The notes beneath the pieces were generated by a model, which saw only the letters and a list, made by a program, of their open reading frames with translations, was not told where the DNA came from and ran no database searches. From Ancylostoma caninum (taxonomy: Eukaryota; Nematoda; Chromadorea; Rhabditida; Ancylostomatidae), in the NCBI GenBank assembly GCA_037903475.1, contig JBAJFG010000358.1:780664-844663 (forward strand): DNA of 64,000 nucleotides, in the 5' to 3' direction. Position 1 is the first letter of the stretch; each line of letters begins with the position of its first letter. Positions 24,009 through 32,599 of this stretch are shown one piece after another. A program made the translations under genes and the position numbers.

Positions 24009-26642
24009 ACACACAAAGTAAGCCCGTTATTATAAGTCATGATCTTTGGTTAGCATAAATATGTCATGCTTATACACTATTAAGGTAAAAATAGCAGCAT
24101 TTCCAGGAGAATTATAAGGAACTACATCAAGTTCAACGAGGAAAGACCTTGGTTCCTCATGGAATTCTCGGAGCTGGGCTTTATAGGAAAGCTTTTCAGG
24201 TAATTGGATGTACTATTGTCATCTGTGGGAGTGCGAAACATCTGCTGGACATACCACGCTTTGTGACTGGTACAGTGTCGCATTTTGTAGATGTTCCGCA
24301 GTTCCATGGATGCTCCTCCCCAACTCTATCAACGGCTTTAAAACAGGCTCTCTGGCATAATTCTAAATGTGGTATGTTTCAGATGCGTGGATGTGAAAGC
24401 AGTGACATCTACGATTGCCCTCTACTACCGATTCAAGCCAGTTGACTGGATTCTCGATGATATGCTGCGATCCAGATACTGCGCCCTTGGAGAGCCCCAT
24501 GAAAAGTGCCTAGAAGTCAGTTCATCTACTGTCATTTCTCTAGCCTCGGCTTTGAATTTAATAATAAATTCTTCAATAGCAATATCATAGGTTTGTGTAG
24601 AATCACAAAGTGAAGTACATACAGGGCATAGGTAAGTTCGTTCACACATTAGCCAGCCTAAAACTGGCACAACTAGCCAGACTACATAGTGTCAAGGATC
24701 TACGACGTGCCAGATGTGTTTATGAATGCCAGCCCTGTATGTTCACAAGCCGTTAGTTATAGACATGTGATTTTGCGCCTTGACATTGAACACAGAAAAT
24801 CGTCTTTGCAACCAGCGAAGTGCTTTCGTTTTGTTATGCACACCATAGTGTATCAATTCAAATACACAATAGTGTGCTTATGTCAGAAATGATCGTACGG
24901 TGGAAGGTGGAGAGGCTGAGGAACATTTGAATCAATCTAGCCTTCATAAATGATTACTGAAAAAGAGAAATCACAGCGGCACCTCGGACGGATTTTCGAA
25001 TCCAATTGAATATAGTGGAAGGAAATGGGTGCTTTGAATTACCAATTACTGTCGAGGAGAATCTGACGTTACGTTCGCTACCTCAGGCAATCGCGAAATG
25101 GCGAATCCGATCATCCGCACCACAGTTTCAACACATCGGTAACGTCTCCTCATTGGATGGAAAAATCCAGTCTCTGCAAGAAAGCGGTTTTGGAAAAGGA
25201 CGGTCCAAGGTCAGCCATTCCTTTATTATTGTAAAGTGGAAGCATGATGCTCAAGATATATTCCGTGTGTATTTTGCGTGGGGGTATTGAACTCCACGAT
25301 CGGTTGAGAACATCAATCCTGATACGGATCAAAGCGAAAAGGAGTATTTTTTCACATGCTAGTGTGAGCTTTTACCTAGAATTAGTTTTTTTTTTTTGAA
25401 ATTACGGTACAAAACAGATGAAGATCTTGAATCGGTTTATCTTTATCTGCTCATTTTTGTTATTCTTCAAGTACCTTTCTAATTAATCATTAATCACTTA
25501 TGATTACAATTAACATTTTTATTAAATTTACTTTCCATCTTGGTCCCCGAGGCGGCGGAGACCCCACTTTTTTCACGCACTCCCCTCCCCCCCCCCCCAT
25601 TTCCTGCATCCACCACTGGGCTCCCAACAAACCTCTCATCATATTCTAACGCACTTCTTTCAAGTCCCCAAGAAATGTGCGTTTCCTCGGCTGCGCAACT
25701 TATTCATGCTTTTATTTTAATTTGTTAGGGCTTTACTAGTGCGATTACTATTTCAATGCGCTCCTCTTGAAATCCGTGGGTACCGCCACGCGAACATGAG
25801 GCGCGTATGCGCAAGCGACCGAATTTGGTGATTGCGCGGGCGGAAACACGACCACGTTCACACTGACATCAGCGTCCACGACAATATCTTCTATTGTACG
25901 AGGCAATTCTAGGTGTTCAACTGCGAGTTCTGATTCCCTAGCAATCAATTAAACCATAAGCAAATCAGAAGAAGTGAAACTTCTGTAAGTGCTGCCTTTA
26001 ATGAAATTCAAAGCCTTTCAAACCACGGACATTAGCGAAATGATGGAGCTCAAGCATAGAAAACATCATCTGCATGAAGGAGACGAAGTGTTCATTCGCT
26101 CATTTCTAGGGTCGTCGTAGGAATCCGCCGGCAATGATCTCAACCTCCATGACAGCATACGGAGTCCACGGTGCCCAGCAAGGATACGCACAAAATGTGG
26201 CAATGTGCTTCCTGAGCGCTATGAAAGGAGATTTCCTGTACTTCCAATTCAATCCTCCAGTTAAAGTCACAGGTAATGTCTTCGTTTCTTCTTTGTCAAC
26301 AAAACGTGATTGTGTTTTCCTTCCCCTATTCATAACGTGTTCCCGAAATGGCTATCTTATACCTTTTCAAGAAATGCATCCGAAAAAAATTGTGAATTGA
26401 CAGGTCTCATGTTCCTCTCTGGCGTTGCTCCTGCTCCCAATGGCAAACTTGGTCCCGAAACTATCGTTTATGGATACGAAGTTGAAAATCGTGAAATCCG
26501 ACTGGGCTCATTCTCAAAGGAGGGCGACTTCGTAATGCACATGAATGGAACACTCCTTAGCAGCCTGCGAATCCTTGTAACTAGAGCCATCCGCCGACGG
26601 ATCTCTATTGATCACATCTTTATTGAAAATGCACCTTTGTAG
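16981..26642 (+). CDS. N-acetylglucosaminyltransferase IV (MGAT4/GT54) homologue, 11 exons
   Basis: Exons are 16981-17106, 17203-17340, 17428-17516, 19419-19539, 19992-20097, 21528-21615, 24119-24199, 24383-24515, 25087-25209, 26110-26272 and 26404-26642. They sum to 1407 nt, all phases agree, and the product is 468 aa ending TAG. The family adds beta-1,4-GlcNAc to the alpha-1,3-mannose arm of N-glycans in the Golgi. The start gives a type II signal anchor (FFFLTIFGVGIFLINVV, residues about 7-23). The GT54 core includes VIAIPVAQRKK, LLEVIAVP, YWRTKQNIDY, the acidic metal-binding QVEDDI (residues 211-216), MEFSELGFIGKLF and PVDWILDD. Residues about 336-468 form the C-terminal region (NPPA, GDFLYFQFNPP, IRLGSFSKEGD) seen in vertebrate MGAT4 after the catalytic core. 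It is shorter than human MGAT4A (about 535 aa). Introns 3, 5 and 6 are 1.4-2.5 kb and carry repeats. No clear AATAAA was seen after the stop. Confidence 0.86.
18090..19250. repeat. Diverged inverted duplication of an unknown coding sequence in intron 3
   Basis: On the minus strand 18361-18086 encodes CTTVSNEQLNNWDSQFWMP and later DPHKEQEWQTMQNK, and 18667-18425 encodes SDIIKCLRVNSSNLNNW. On the plus strand 18841-19210 encodes diverged counterparts: IRNCLRVIFSNLSN, CAAVSNE-stop-LKI-stop-D, and RHKKQEWQT. The two halves therefore face each other around about 18700. The right half has stops and a frameshift; the left is more intact. The protein family is unknown to me; a transposon origin is the simplest reading. 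Confidence 0.6.
19955..19978. repeat. AATAAAT tail, probable LINE 3' end
   Basis: CATCAAACAAATTAATAAATAAATAAAC looks like the 3' tail of a non-LTR element, just before exon 5 of the MGAT4-like gene. Similar AAATA-type tails occur at about 37957-37981, 43583-43606 and 50059-50082. Confidence 0.45.
21687..22101. mobile_element. 415 bp TIR element with TTAA ends (MITE-like), in intron 6
   Basis: The left end TTAAAGGCAGGGGTCCACCT is matched in inverse by AGGTGGCCCTCTGCCTTTAA on the right (18 of 20 positions). TTAA lies at both tips and may be the target duplication. The interior carries the dispersed repeat core also seen near 1198-1300 and 12586-12845. No transposase is present. Confidence 0.68.
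22733..23912. repeat. GC-rich minisatellite, about 24 units of 49-50 bp
   Basis: The unit contains CCCTTATCACAGCAGTGGAC, then CCGTCTCCCCCCACTTTGGG, then CGCCGGCGCA. Copies vary mainly in the length of the C run (49 or 50 bp), with a few shorter units and base changes such as CCGTGG for CAGTGG. It lies in intron 6 of the MGAT4-like gene, is much more GC-rich than its surroundings and ends just before a (CA)n tract. Because no unit contains a forward stop codon, three overlapping forward ORFs of 384-470 codons are open here; they are by-products. Confidence 0.95.
23970..24005. repeat. (AC)n microsatellite
   Basis: An uninterrupted run of 18 AC units directly follows the minisatellite block in the same intron. 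Confidence 0.97.
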
Positions 26643-27082
26643 CAGAACAAAACGCTCCAATAGGCTTTGGTTTTCAAATTTAGAACGTTATCATAGATGT
26701 AGCAAAGTAGTTATAGGTCATTGGACGGTCTTCCTAACAGTTCCTTGTTTACTGATCACATCAATTGGTCAATTCATTCAGAAGGGGTTGTCTTTCTGTT
26801 AAATACGTTGCTTTTCTTCTGCAGTAGCCCACCCATGTTCACATAGAGCACTCTTACACAAAAAAGCGAACCTATTTCGCTATAATAGACGGTCAGGACT
26901 ATGCAGTTTCCTCAATAGTATTGGAGTAAAATGAGTCTAAGCTCTTTGACCGAGAAGAAATTTTGATTTCCATGCAAAAGCCACTTTGAAGGACGGCGAA
27001 GTCAGAACTGATGCTGAAATTGCCCGAAGCATGCGAGAAATCTAGGAAATCATGACAGTGGTTTCCATGAATGCATTTAAAA

Positions 27083-27094
27083 GAAAAGCCAAAT
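27083..27094. repeat. 12 bp direct repeat, left (candidate target-site duplication)
   Basis: GAAAAGCCAAAT occurs here and again exactly at 30636-30647, flanking the Penelope-like composite. Confidence 0.6.
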
Positions 27095-27148
27095 TATGCG
27101 TTGTGTATTTGTGAGCCGTACACGAGGTTGTTATAATTTTACTTTATT

Positions 27149-27184
27149 GGCTGACGTTTCGGCGTCCTCGCCTTCGTCGGAGCC
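27149..27184 (-). ncRNA. Hammerhead-ribozyme-like motif, left copy
   Basis: This is the mirror image of the motif at 30506-30541, identical in sequence. See that entry for the structural reasoning. Confidence 0.5.
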
Positions 27185-27397
27185 TGAAAGAGTCAAGCCA
27201 ATTCATGAGAATATTCGGACAAACGCCGCCTCAGCCATGCATCCAGATCCAGGCTATGCCCCAAAAAACACAAGCCAAACCCAGTGAAAGCGACAACCAA
27301 CCTCTCTACAAGTCCTACGGCCGGGTGATGTTGGACGACCGAACACGTGTGGACTTGGTGGCAGTGTGAGACTTTCTGCCAGAAGTCATATCTCAAC

Positions 27398-28570
27398 TCA
27401 GATGTTACACAATGCGAGATATGGAAGCAGTTCACTGGTGATGGTGGGGCACTCTTCTCTGCGATTCATTTTTGGATTTTTGATGTGGATCCAAAATGCT
27501 TCGAGAGTTTTGCGTGCAGAAATTTCAGTTTCACAGGCAAGGATTGTGGCTTGTACTTCATAATCGACGCCGTTGTGGACCTGTGCTCGGTGACGACCAA
27601 GAGGGTTGGACGAACGAGAACTTGATTTCCCCTCGAGGTGCTCTTTGATTCTTACGCACAGTGGCCGTGCCGTCTCACCAATATACTCGTCACCACATTC
27701 TCTGCATTTGATCATATAGATGACGCAAGATCTCATGCAGTCACCTTCTCTGCCGAACGGGCAAATTACACAATCAGACGTTGTGCAGAGACGGTCGTAG
27801 ATGCGGTTTCGAATCAGTTGGTGCTTTAGATTGCTTGGCGGTAGCTCTACGAGCGTGACCAAACTTTCTAAATTCGCTCTCCTCAGACAAAGTCGAGTGG
27901 CTTTGCTTACTTCATCGGAGATAAACGGTACGCAAAACTGAACCTTGTTGTCTGTATTGGCATTCTTCCTTCGCATTTGCGTGCAGCGCCGCCAACCGCG
28001 TGGTCCAGTGGGTGTGTAGCCATTAGAGATGGCAATCGCCTGCGCCAAATCGAGTGATTCTTTTTTCTCTTCGCTCCCTGAACACACCCTGGCTGCCGTT
28101 CTAAACATGTTGCGAACAATATTTCTTTTCGTATGCGCAGGATGAGCGGAGAGATTGTGGACTATTATGTTCTTATTACTTGGCTTACGATACCATTTTG
28201 TTCGCAAAGCACCACTGGAAGTGTGGACCAGTACATTTAAAAATGGGAGCCAGTCTTGTTTCGGTGTTTCCCTGCTTAGCTTAATATGCTCTGATTGCTT
28301 GTTCATCAACTCGAAAAGTGTGTCCATTTCATTTTGAGTGGAACAGACAACGAAGCAGTCGTCGATGTACCTGCAATACAAGAGCGGGCGAGATTCCAAT
28401 ACAGGAGCTTCAACTTTTGCCATGAAAGCAATGGCAAGTACTGGTGCGAGACGCTGCCCCATGGCTAGTCCTCTTGTTTGAGCGTAATATTTCCCGGACC
28501 ATCTAAAGATTGTGCAGCTGAGACATTCATTTAGAAGTGTCATTACTTGCGATATTGAGAAACCATTCAA
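27398..28570 (-). pseudogene. Truncated Penelope-like RT/GIY-YIG ORF (left copy)
   Basis: An open frame of about 390 codons on the minus strand starts inside the RT domain (NGFSISQVMTLLNEC) and runs to the natural stop after LPYLALCNI. It keeps the YIDD catalytic motif and the EYIGET GIY-YIG block. Protein differences from the right copy are few: CTTSD for CATSD and CMRSC for CMKSC. There is no proper start and the N-terminal half of the RT is missing because the arm ends at the palindrome junction (28576). It is not functional alone. Confidence 0.88.
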
Positions 28571-28585
28571 GTTGATCCCAAGATT

Positions 28586-30292
28586 GTGATCCCAAGAACA
28601 CTAGACAGGGCAATAACTGAGCAACACCTAAGTGATGCAACGTTATACCGGATGTCCTCGCCACAAGAGTTCATAACACAATCTCGAAATCTAAATAAGA
28701 CCTGGGTCAGAATTGCAAAAGCAGCCAATTTACGTCCAACATTCATAAGCCGTTTAAAAGTGGGAATGCCAGTCTGTCCAGTTCTCTACTTGCTTATCAA
28801 AACACACAAGCTATCTACTAATGATTTGGCGTCGTCTGATCCATCTGTTTACAAAGTTCGGCCAATCATTAGCGGCATCGGCGGACCTACTGACAGGATT
28901 TCATGGTTTTTGAACCTCATTTTGGTGCAACTACTCCAATATGTCCCGGCGCACCTCAAAAACACTACAATGTTCCTGGATCATCTACGAAACGCGAACT
29001 TCGATAATGAGTGTGTGATGGAATCATTTGACGTCAACGCTCTCTACACAAATGTCTCGAATGATTCTGCGATGCAAGCGGTGCTTGAACTTCTTACCGA
29101 ACATCAAAAAAGCATCAACTTGAATGGTTTCTCAATATCGCAAGTAATGACACTTCTAAATGAATGTCTCAGCTGCACAATCTTTAGATGGTCCGGGAAA
29201 TATTACGCTCAAACAAGAGGACTAGCCATGGGGCAGCGTCTCGCACCAGTACTTGCCATTGCTTTCATGGCAAAAGTTGAAGCTCCTGTATTAGAATCTC
29301 GCCCACTCTTGTATTGCAGGTACATCGACGACTGCTTCGTTGTCTGTTCCACTCAAAATGAAATGGACACACTTTTCGAGTTGATGAACAAGCAATCAGA
29401 GCATATTAAGCTAAGCAGAGAAACACCGAAACAAGACTGGCTCCCATTTTTAAATGTACTGGTCCACACTTCCAGTGGTGCTTTGCGAACAAAATGGTAT
29501 CGTAAGCCAAGTAATAAGAACATAATAGTCCACAATCTCTCCGCTCATCCTGCGCATACGAAAAGAAATATTGTTCGCAACATGTTTAGAACGGCAGCCA
29601 GGGTGTGTTCAGGGAGCGAAGAGAAAAAAGAATCACTCGATTTGGCGCAGGCGATTGCCATCTCTAATGGCTACACACCCACTGGACCACGCGGTTGGCG
29701 GCGCTGCACGCAAATGCGAAGGAAGAATGCCAATACAGACAACAAGGTTCAGTTTTGCGTACCGTTTATCTCCGATGAAGTAAGCAAAGCCACTCGACTT
29801 TGTCTGAGGAGAGCGAATTTAGAAAGTTTGGTCACGCTCGTAGAGCTACCGCCAAGCAATCTAAAGCACCAACTGATTCGAAACCGCATCTACGACCGTC
29901 TCTGCGCAACGTCTGATTGTGTAATTTGCCCGTTCGGCAGAGAAGGTGACTGCATGAAATCTTGCGTCATCTATATGATCAAATGCAGAGAATGTGGTGA
30001 CGAGTATATTGGTGAGACGGCACGGCCACTGTGCGTAAGAATCAAAGAGCACCTCGAGGGGAAATCAAGTTCTCGTTCGTCCAACCCTCTTGGTCGTCAC
30101 CGAGCACAGGTCCACAACGGCGTCGATTATGAAGTACAAGCCACAATCCTTGCCTGTGAAACTGAAATTTCTGCACGCAAAACTCTCGAAGCATTTTGGA
30201 TCCACATCAAAAATCCAAAAATGAATCGCAGAGAAGAGTGCCCCACCATCACCAGTGAACTGCTTCCATATCTCGCATTGTGTAACATCTGA
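28586..30292 (+). CDS. Penelope-like reverse transcriptase with GIY-YIG endonuclease, 5'-truncated
   Basis: The 568-codon open frame begins with GTG, not ATG, and is open into the junction, so the true start is lost. Recognisable RT blocks are LIKTHK with VRPIISG, motif A SFDVNALYTNV (about residue 147), motif B QTRGLAMGQRLAPVLA, the catalytic YIDD (about 246-249), and the thumb-side block FLNVLVH with KWYRKPSN. Near residues 440-490 lies the PLE-type endonuclease: a Cys-rich segment (CVICPFG, then CREC) followed by VIYMIKC and EYIGETARPL with RIKEHL. Intact Penelope-like proteins are longer, so the N-terminal region is missing. No internal stops or frameshifts are present in what remains, which suggests a young insertion. 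Confidence 0.9.
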   Translation: MIPRTLDRAITEQHLSDATLYRMSSPQEFITQSRNLNKTWVRIAKAANLRPTFISRLKVGMPVCPVLYLLIKTHKLSTNDLASSDPSVYKVRPIISGIGGPTDRISWFLNLILVQLLQYVPAHLKNTTMFLDHLRNANFDNECVMESFDVNALYTNVSNDSAMQAVLELLTEHQKSINLNGFSISQVMTLLNECLSCTIFRWSGKYYAQTRGLAMGQRLAPVLAIAFMAKVEAPVLESRPLLYCRYIDDCFVVCSTQNEMDTLFELMNKQSEHIKLSRETPKQDWLPFLNVLVHTSSGALRTKWYRKPSNKNIIVHNLSAHPAHTKRNIVRNMFRTAARVCSGSEEKKESLDLAQAIAISNGYTPTGPRGWRRCTQMRRKNANTDNKVQFCVPFISDEVSKATRLCLRRANLESLVTLVELPPSNLKHQLIRNRIYDRLCATSDCVICPFGREGDCMKSCVIYMIKCRECGDEYIGETARPLCVRIKEHLEGKSSSRSSNPLGRHRAQVHNGVDYEVQATILACETEISARKTLEAFWIHIKNPKMNRREECPTITSELLPYLALCNI

Positions 30293-30505
30293 GTTGAGAT
30301 ATGACTTCTGGCAGAAAGTCTCACACTGCCACCAAGTCCACACGTGTTCGGTCGTCCAACATCACCCGGCCGTAGGACTTGTAGAGAGGTTGGTCGTCGC
30401 TTTCACTGGGGTTGGCTTGTGTTTTTTGGGGCATAGCCTGGATCTGGATGCATGGCTGAGGCGGCGTTTGTCCGAATATTCTCATGAATTGGCTTGACTC
30501 TTTCA

Positions 30506-30541
30506 GGCTCCGACGAAGGCGAGGACGCCGAAACGTCAGCC
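30506..30541 (+). ncRNA. Hammerhead-ribozyme-like motif, right copy
   Basis: GGCT (30506-30509) pairs with AGCC (30538-30541) as stem I. CCGACGA (510-516) stands in the place of the CUGANGA box. GGCG (518-521) pairs with CGCC (526-529) as stem II with loop AGGA. GAAA (530-533) and then CGTC put the cleavable site after C30537. This layout, with almost no stem III, is the one described for Penelope-like elements. One core position departs from consensus (U4 to C), so activity is uncertain. AATAAA follows at 30542. Confidence 0.52.
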
Positions 30542-30635
30542 AATAAAGTAAAATTATAACAACCTCGTGTACGGCTCACAAATACACAACGCATAATTTG
30601 TCATAATGCCGAGGTTCAAAGACAGTCGGACATGG

Positions 30636-30647
30636 GAAAAGCCAAAT
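30636..30647. repeat. 12 bp direct repeat, right (candidate target-site duplication)
   Basis: GAAAAGCCAAAT, identical to 27083-27094. Confidence 0.6.
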
Positions 30648-31184
30648 GCTTCTCCACGCCATGGCTGACCTGCAACCTTTGACATGGTACGCAACTCACC
30701 GAGAGATATTGGCAGGATTTCAATTTAATTAATAAAACTTCTTGCAAGTGTTACGCTCAGAGTGATTTTAGAGCTCTCGATCTCACGTTTTCCACGGTTT
30801 ACACTATGTTTTAGTGAAATAACTATTATGCTCCCGAATACCAATTTTCTAACTCAGAAACCTGTCCTGGCTGGGCAATTGCAGCATTCTTCGTGTGGTT
30901 GTTCCAGCTAACTTTTTTCTTTATTCAAGCCCAACATTTCATTTCGTCCTATTTTGTTTTATGTTTCACTCTATGCTGTGCTCGTTTTCGAGAACGTACT
31001 GTATTGCAAGGAAATATGCGGGGTCACTCATTAGCTTGTTTCTGTGAGTAAACTGTATTACACAGATTGATGTGCATACATAAGTAAGTACATATTTGAA
31101 TTAAGAGTATGAGCTCTGCTGTTATTTAGGTCTCAGGAGAACTCACACCCTGTCATCATTAATATGCGCAGCTACCAACTCACT

Positions 31185-31775
31185 ATTTGTATATGTAAAA
31201 ATGAATGTTTGCATGTATCATTTATGTGTGTATGTGTGTATATATGTAACGAATTGAAATCGCGAGGGTTAACCGATCGGGACCAAACTTTCCACAAGTG
31301 TACCCTAAGGGCCGGCAGAGGTTTTAGGCTACTTTTTACCGGACTTATCGATTGATTTATCAACTATATCGATTTTATTGATTTTTCATCATTTCAGCCC
31401 TGGAGACGATGAAGGCATGGCTATGGGGGATGTCAATACGCTGGACGCGAATATGCCAACCATTTCATAAGACACTATCCATTTATCGATTTTATTGATT
31501 TTTCGGTATTCTTGCTCACCATTCGGTGAAACCGCGTCTTCTGGGATTTCGCGAAACATTCAACGTGAATATGGCAGCATTTTAGGAGAATTTACCAGTC
31601 AAACAACTTTACCTTATATTTGACGGAGGGGGACGGGATGAAGAAGTGTCACTTAAGCGATCATCAAACGATGAACATCTCGATAGGATTCCTTTCGATC
31701 AACAAATGTTGGCATAAGCTTCAAATAGCCGGGAGAAATAGAAGATCCGAGCAAAGCCAGGTACATCGTCTAGTA
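31185..31775 (+). repeat. Dispersed repeat, copy B, with two internal units
   Basis: This copy begins near a TG-rich stretch, contains ACCGATCGGGACCAAACTTT and GCCGGCAGAGGTTTTAGGCT, and ends GAGCAAAGCCAGGTACATCG followed by TCTAGTA. It is the counterpart of copy A (9838-10690) in opposite orientation. Only two internal units with CGATTTTATTGATTTTT are present, against four in copy A. Confidence 0.7.
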
Positions 31776-31931
31776 TTCAATATTGTTAAACGTTGTTGCT
31801 CCGTCAATATTTCGAATTTCTCTCTACTGAAACGTTAGATTGAGGAAATAATATAAATTTCCACTTGAGCTGAGAACAAAAAATTACTTCCAAAAGGACA
31901 GTTTAACAGCTTCATCCAAGGAAGTGTAGTC

Positions 31932-32563
31932 CTACCTAATCGATGGCTTTTCTACTCCTTCCTTGTTGAAAATGACTGTATTCTTCGAAGAACTCGCTCG
32001 TTTGGTGTTGAAATAAAATAGCCAGTCACCCAAGTTTTGATTGCCGTTTTCGTCCGCTAGAAAACGATGGGTCAGGAACAAATGATACTCTGACAGTGCC
32101 AATCCTGGCGTACGCGGCATCAAGGTGGCTCTTCTCCCTATTCCTTTATTTTCCATTGAGGCATATTCACGTCATATGGTCGAGCCAATGGCGTGGATAA
32201 TTTTTGTAGTCAGCGTTTTGATACGATTACTATGGAATGGTTAGTACACGCAGTCTGAGTATTTTGCAAAAAGTCTGCAGTGAACTACTGGCCAGGATTC
32301 ATCATCTTTGAATAGAGCGATCCTTTCATATTTTATCTCTAAGCCAATATCACCTTCCGTTCGTGACGTTCGCATTTCGAGGTCGGAATAGGCGGCTTTC
32401 CGTCGCCGAGCCAGTACATATACTTTTCCGTCTGCATGATCACCCTTCTTTCACTCGACATAACATTTCTGAAGATGTTACCATAACTGACACACTGGAC
32501 AAGGATTTCGCCGATGACGACCAGCGCACCCAATGTGTCAGCTTCGGAAAAGTGCAGCAGCAA
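31932..32563 (-). pseudogene. Decayed mariner-family transposase
   Basis: The minus strand 32563-32339 contains EKYMYWLGDGKPPIPTSK followed by HERKVILA, matching the mariner WLDPGEPPxxxPKxxxHxKKVML block. Minus 32156-31932 contains PRTPGLALSEYHLFLTHRFL and ends VEKPSIR, matching the mariner YSPDLAPSDYHLF block and its terminal GIxxLPxRW. The two blocks are in the right order but separated by degraded sequence with stops. TIRs were not identified. Confidence 0.65.
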
Positions 32564-32599
32564 TCAAAAAATAACGTTTCCAGATTGAGATTGATAAAT

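Larger units (their letters stand above)
27090..28576 (-). mobile_element. Left inverted arm of a Penelope-like composite (5'-truncated copy)
   Basis: This 1487 bp segment is the reverse complement of 29114-30600, with about three mismatches and no indels noticed. It contains the C-terminal part of the RT and the GIY-YIG endonuclease of a Penelope-like element in minus orientation, plus the downstream region with a ribozyme-like motif. The copy begins inside the RT, so it cannot encode a complete enzyme. Confidence 0.93.
28577..30635 (+). mobile_element. Right, longer Penelope-like copy including the unique centre
   Basis: The 537 bp between the arms (28577-29113) is single-copy and carries the upstream RT region of the plus-strand element. 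The right arm is 29114-30600. A further 35 bp (30601-30635) lie between the arm end and the 12 bp direct repeat and are absent on the left. The arrangement of a full or longer copy behind an inverted 5'-truncated copy is typical of Penelope-like insertions. Confidence 0.88.

Noticed and set aside
22623..24035. A 470-codon ORF that looks like a repeat-rich protein.
   Set aside because: It is a by-product of a stop-free 50 bp minisatellite; the other two forward frames are equally open, and the array lies in an intron between two in-phase MGAT4 exons.
27398..28570. Treating the left Penelope-like ORF as a separate functional gene.
   Set aside because: It is the mirror of the right copy and lacks the start and the upstream RT blocks.
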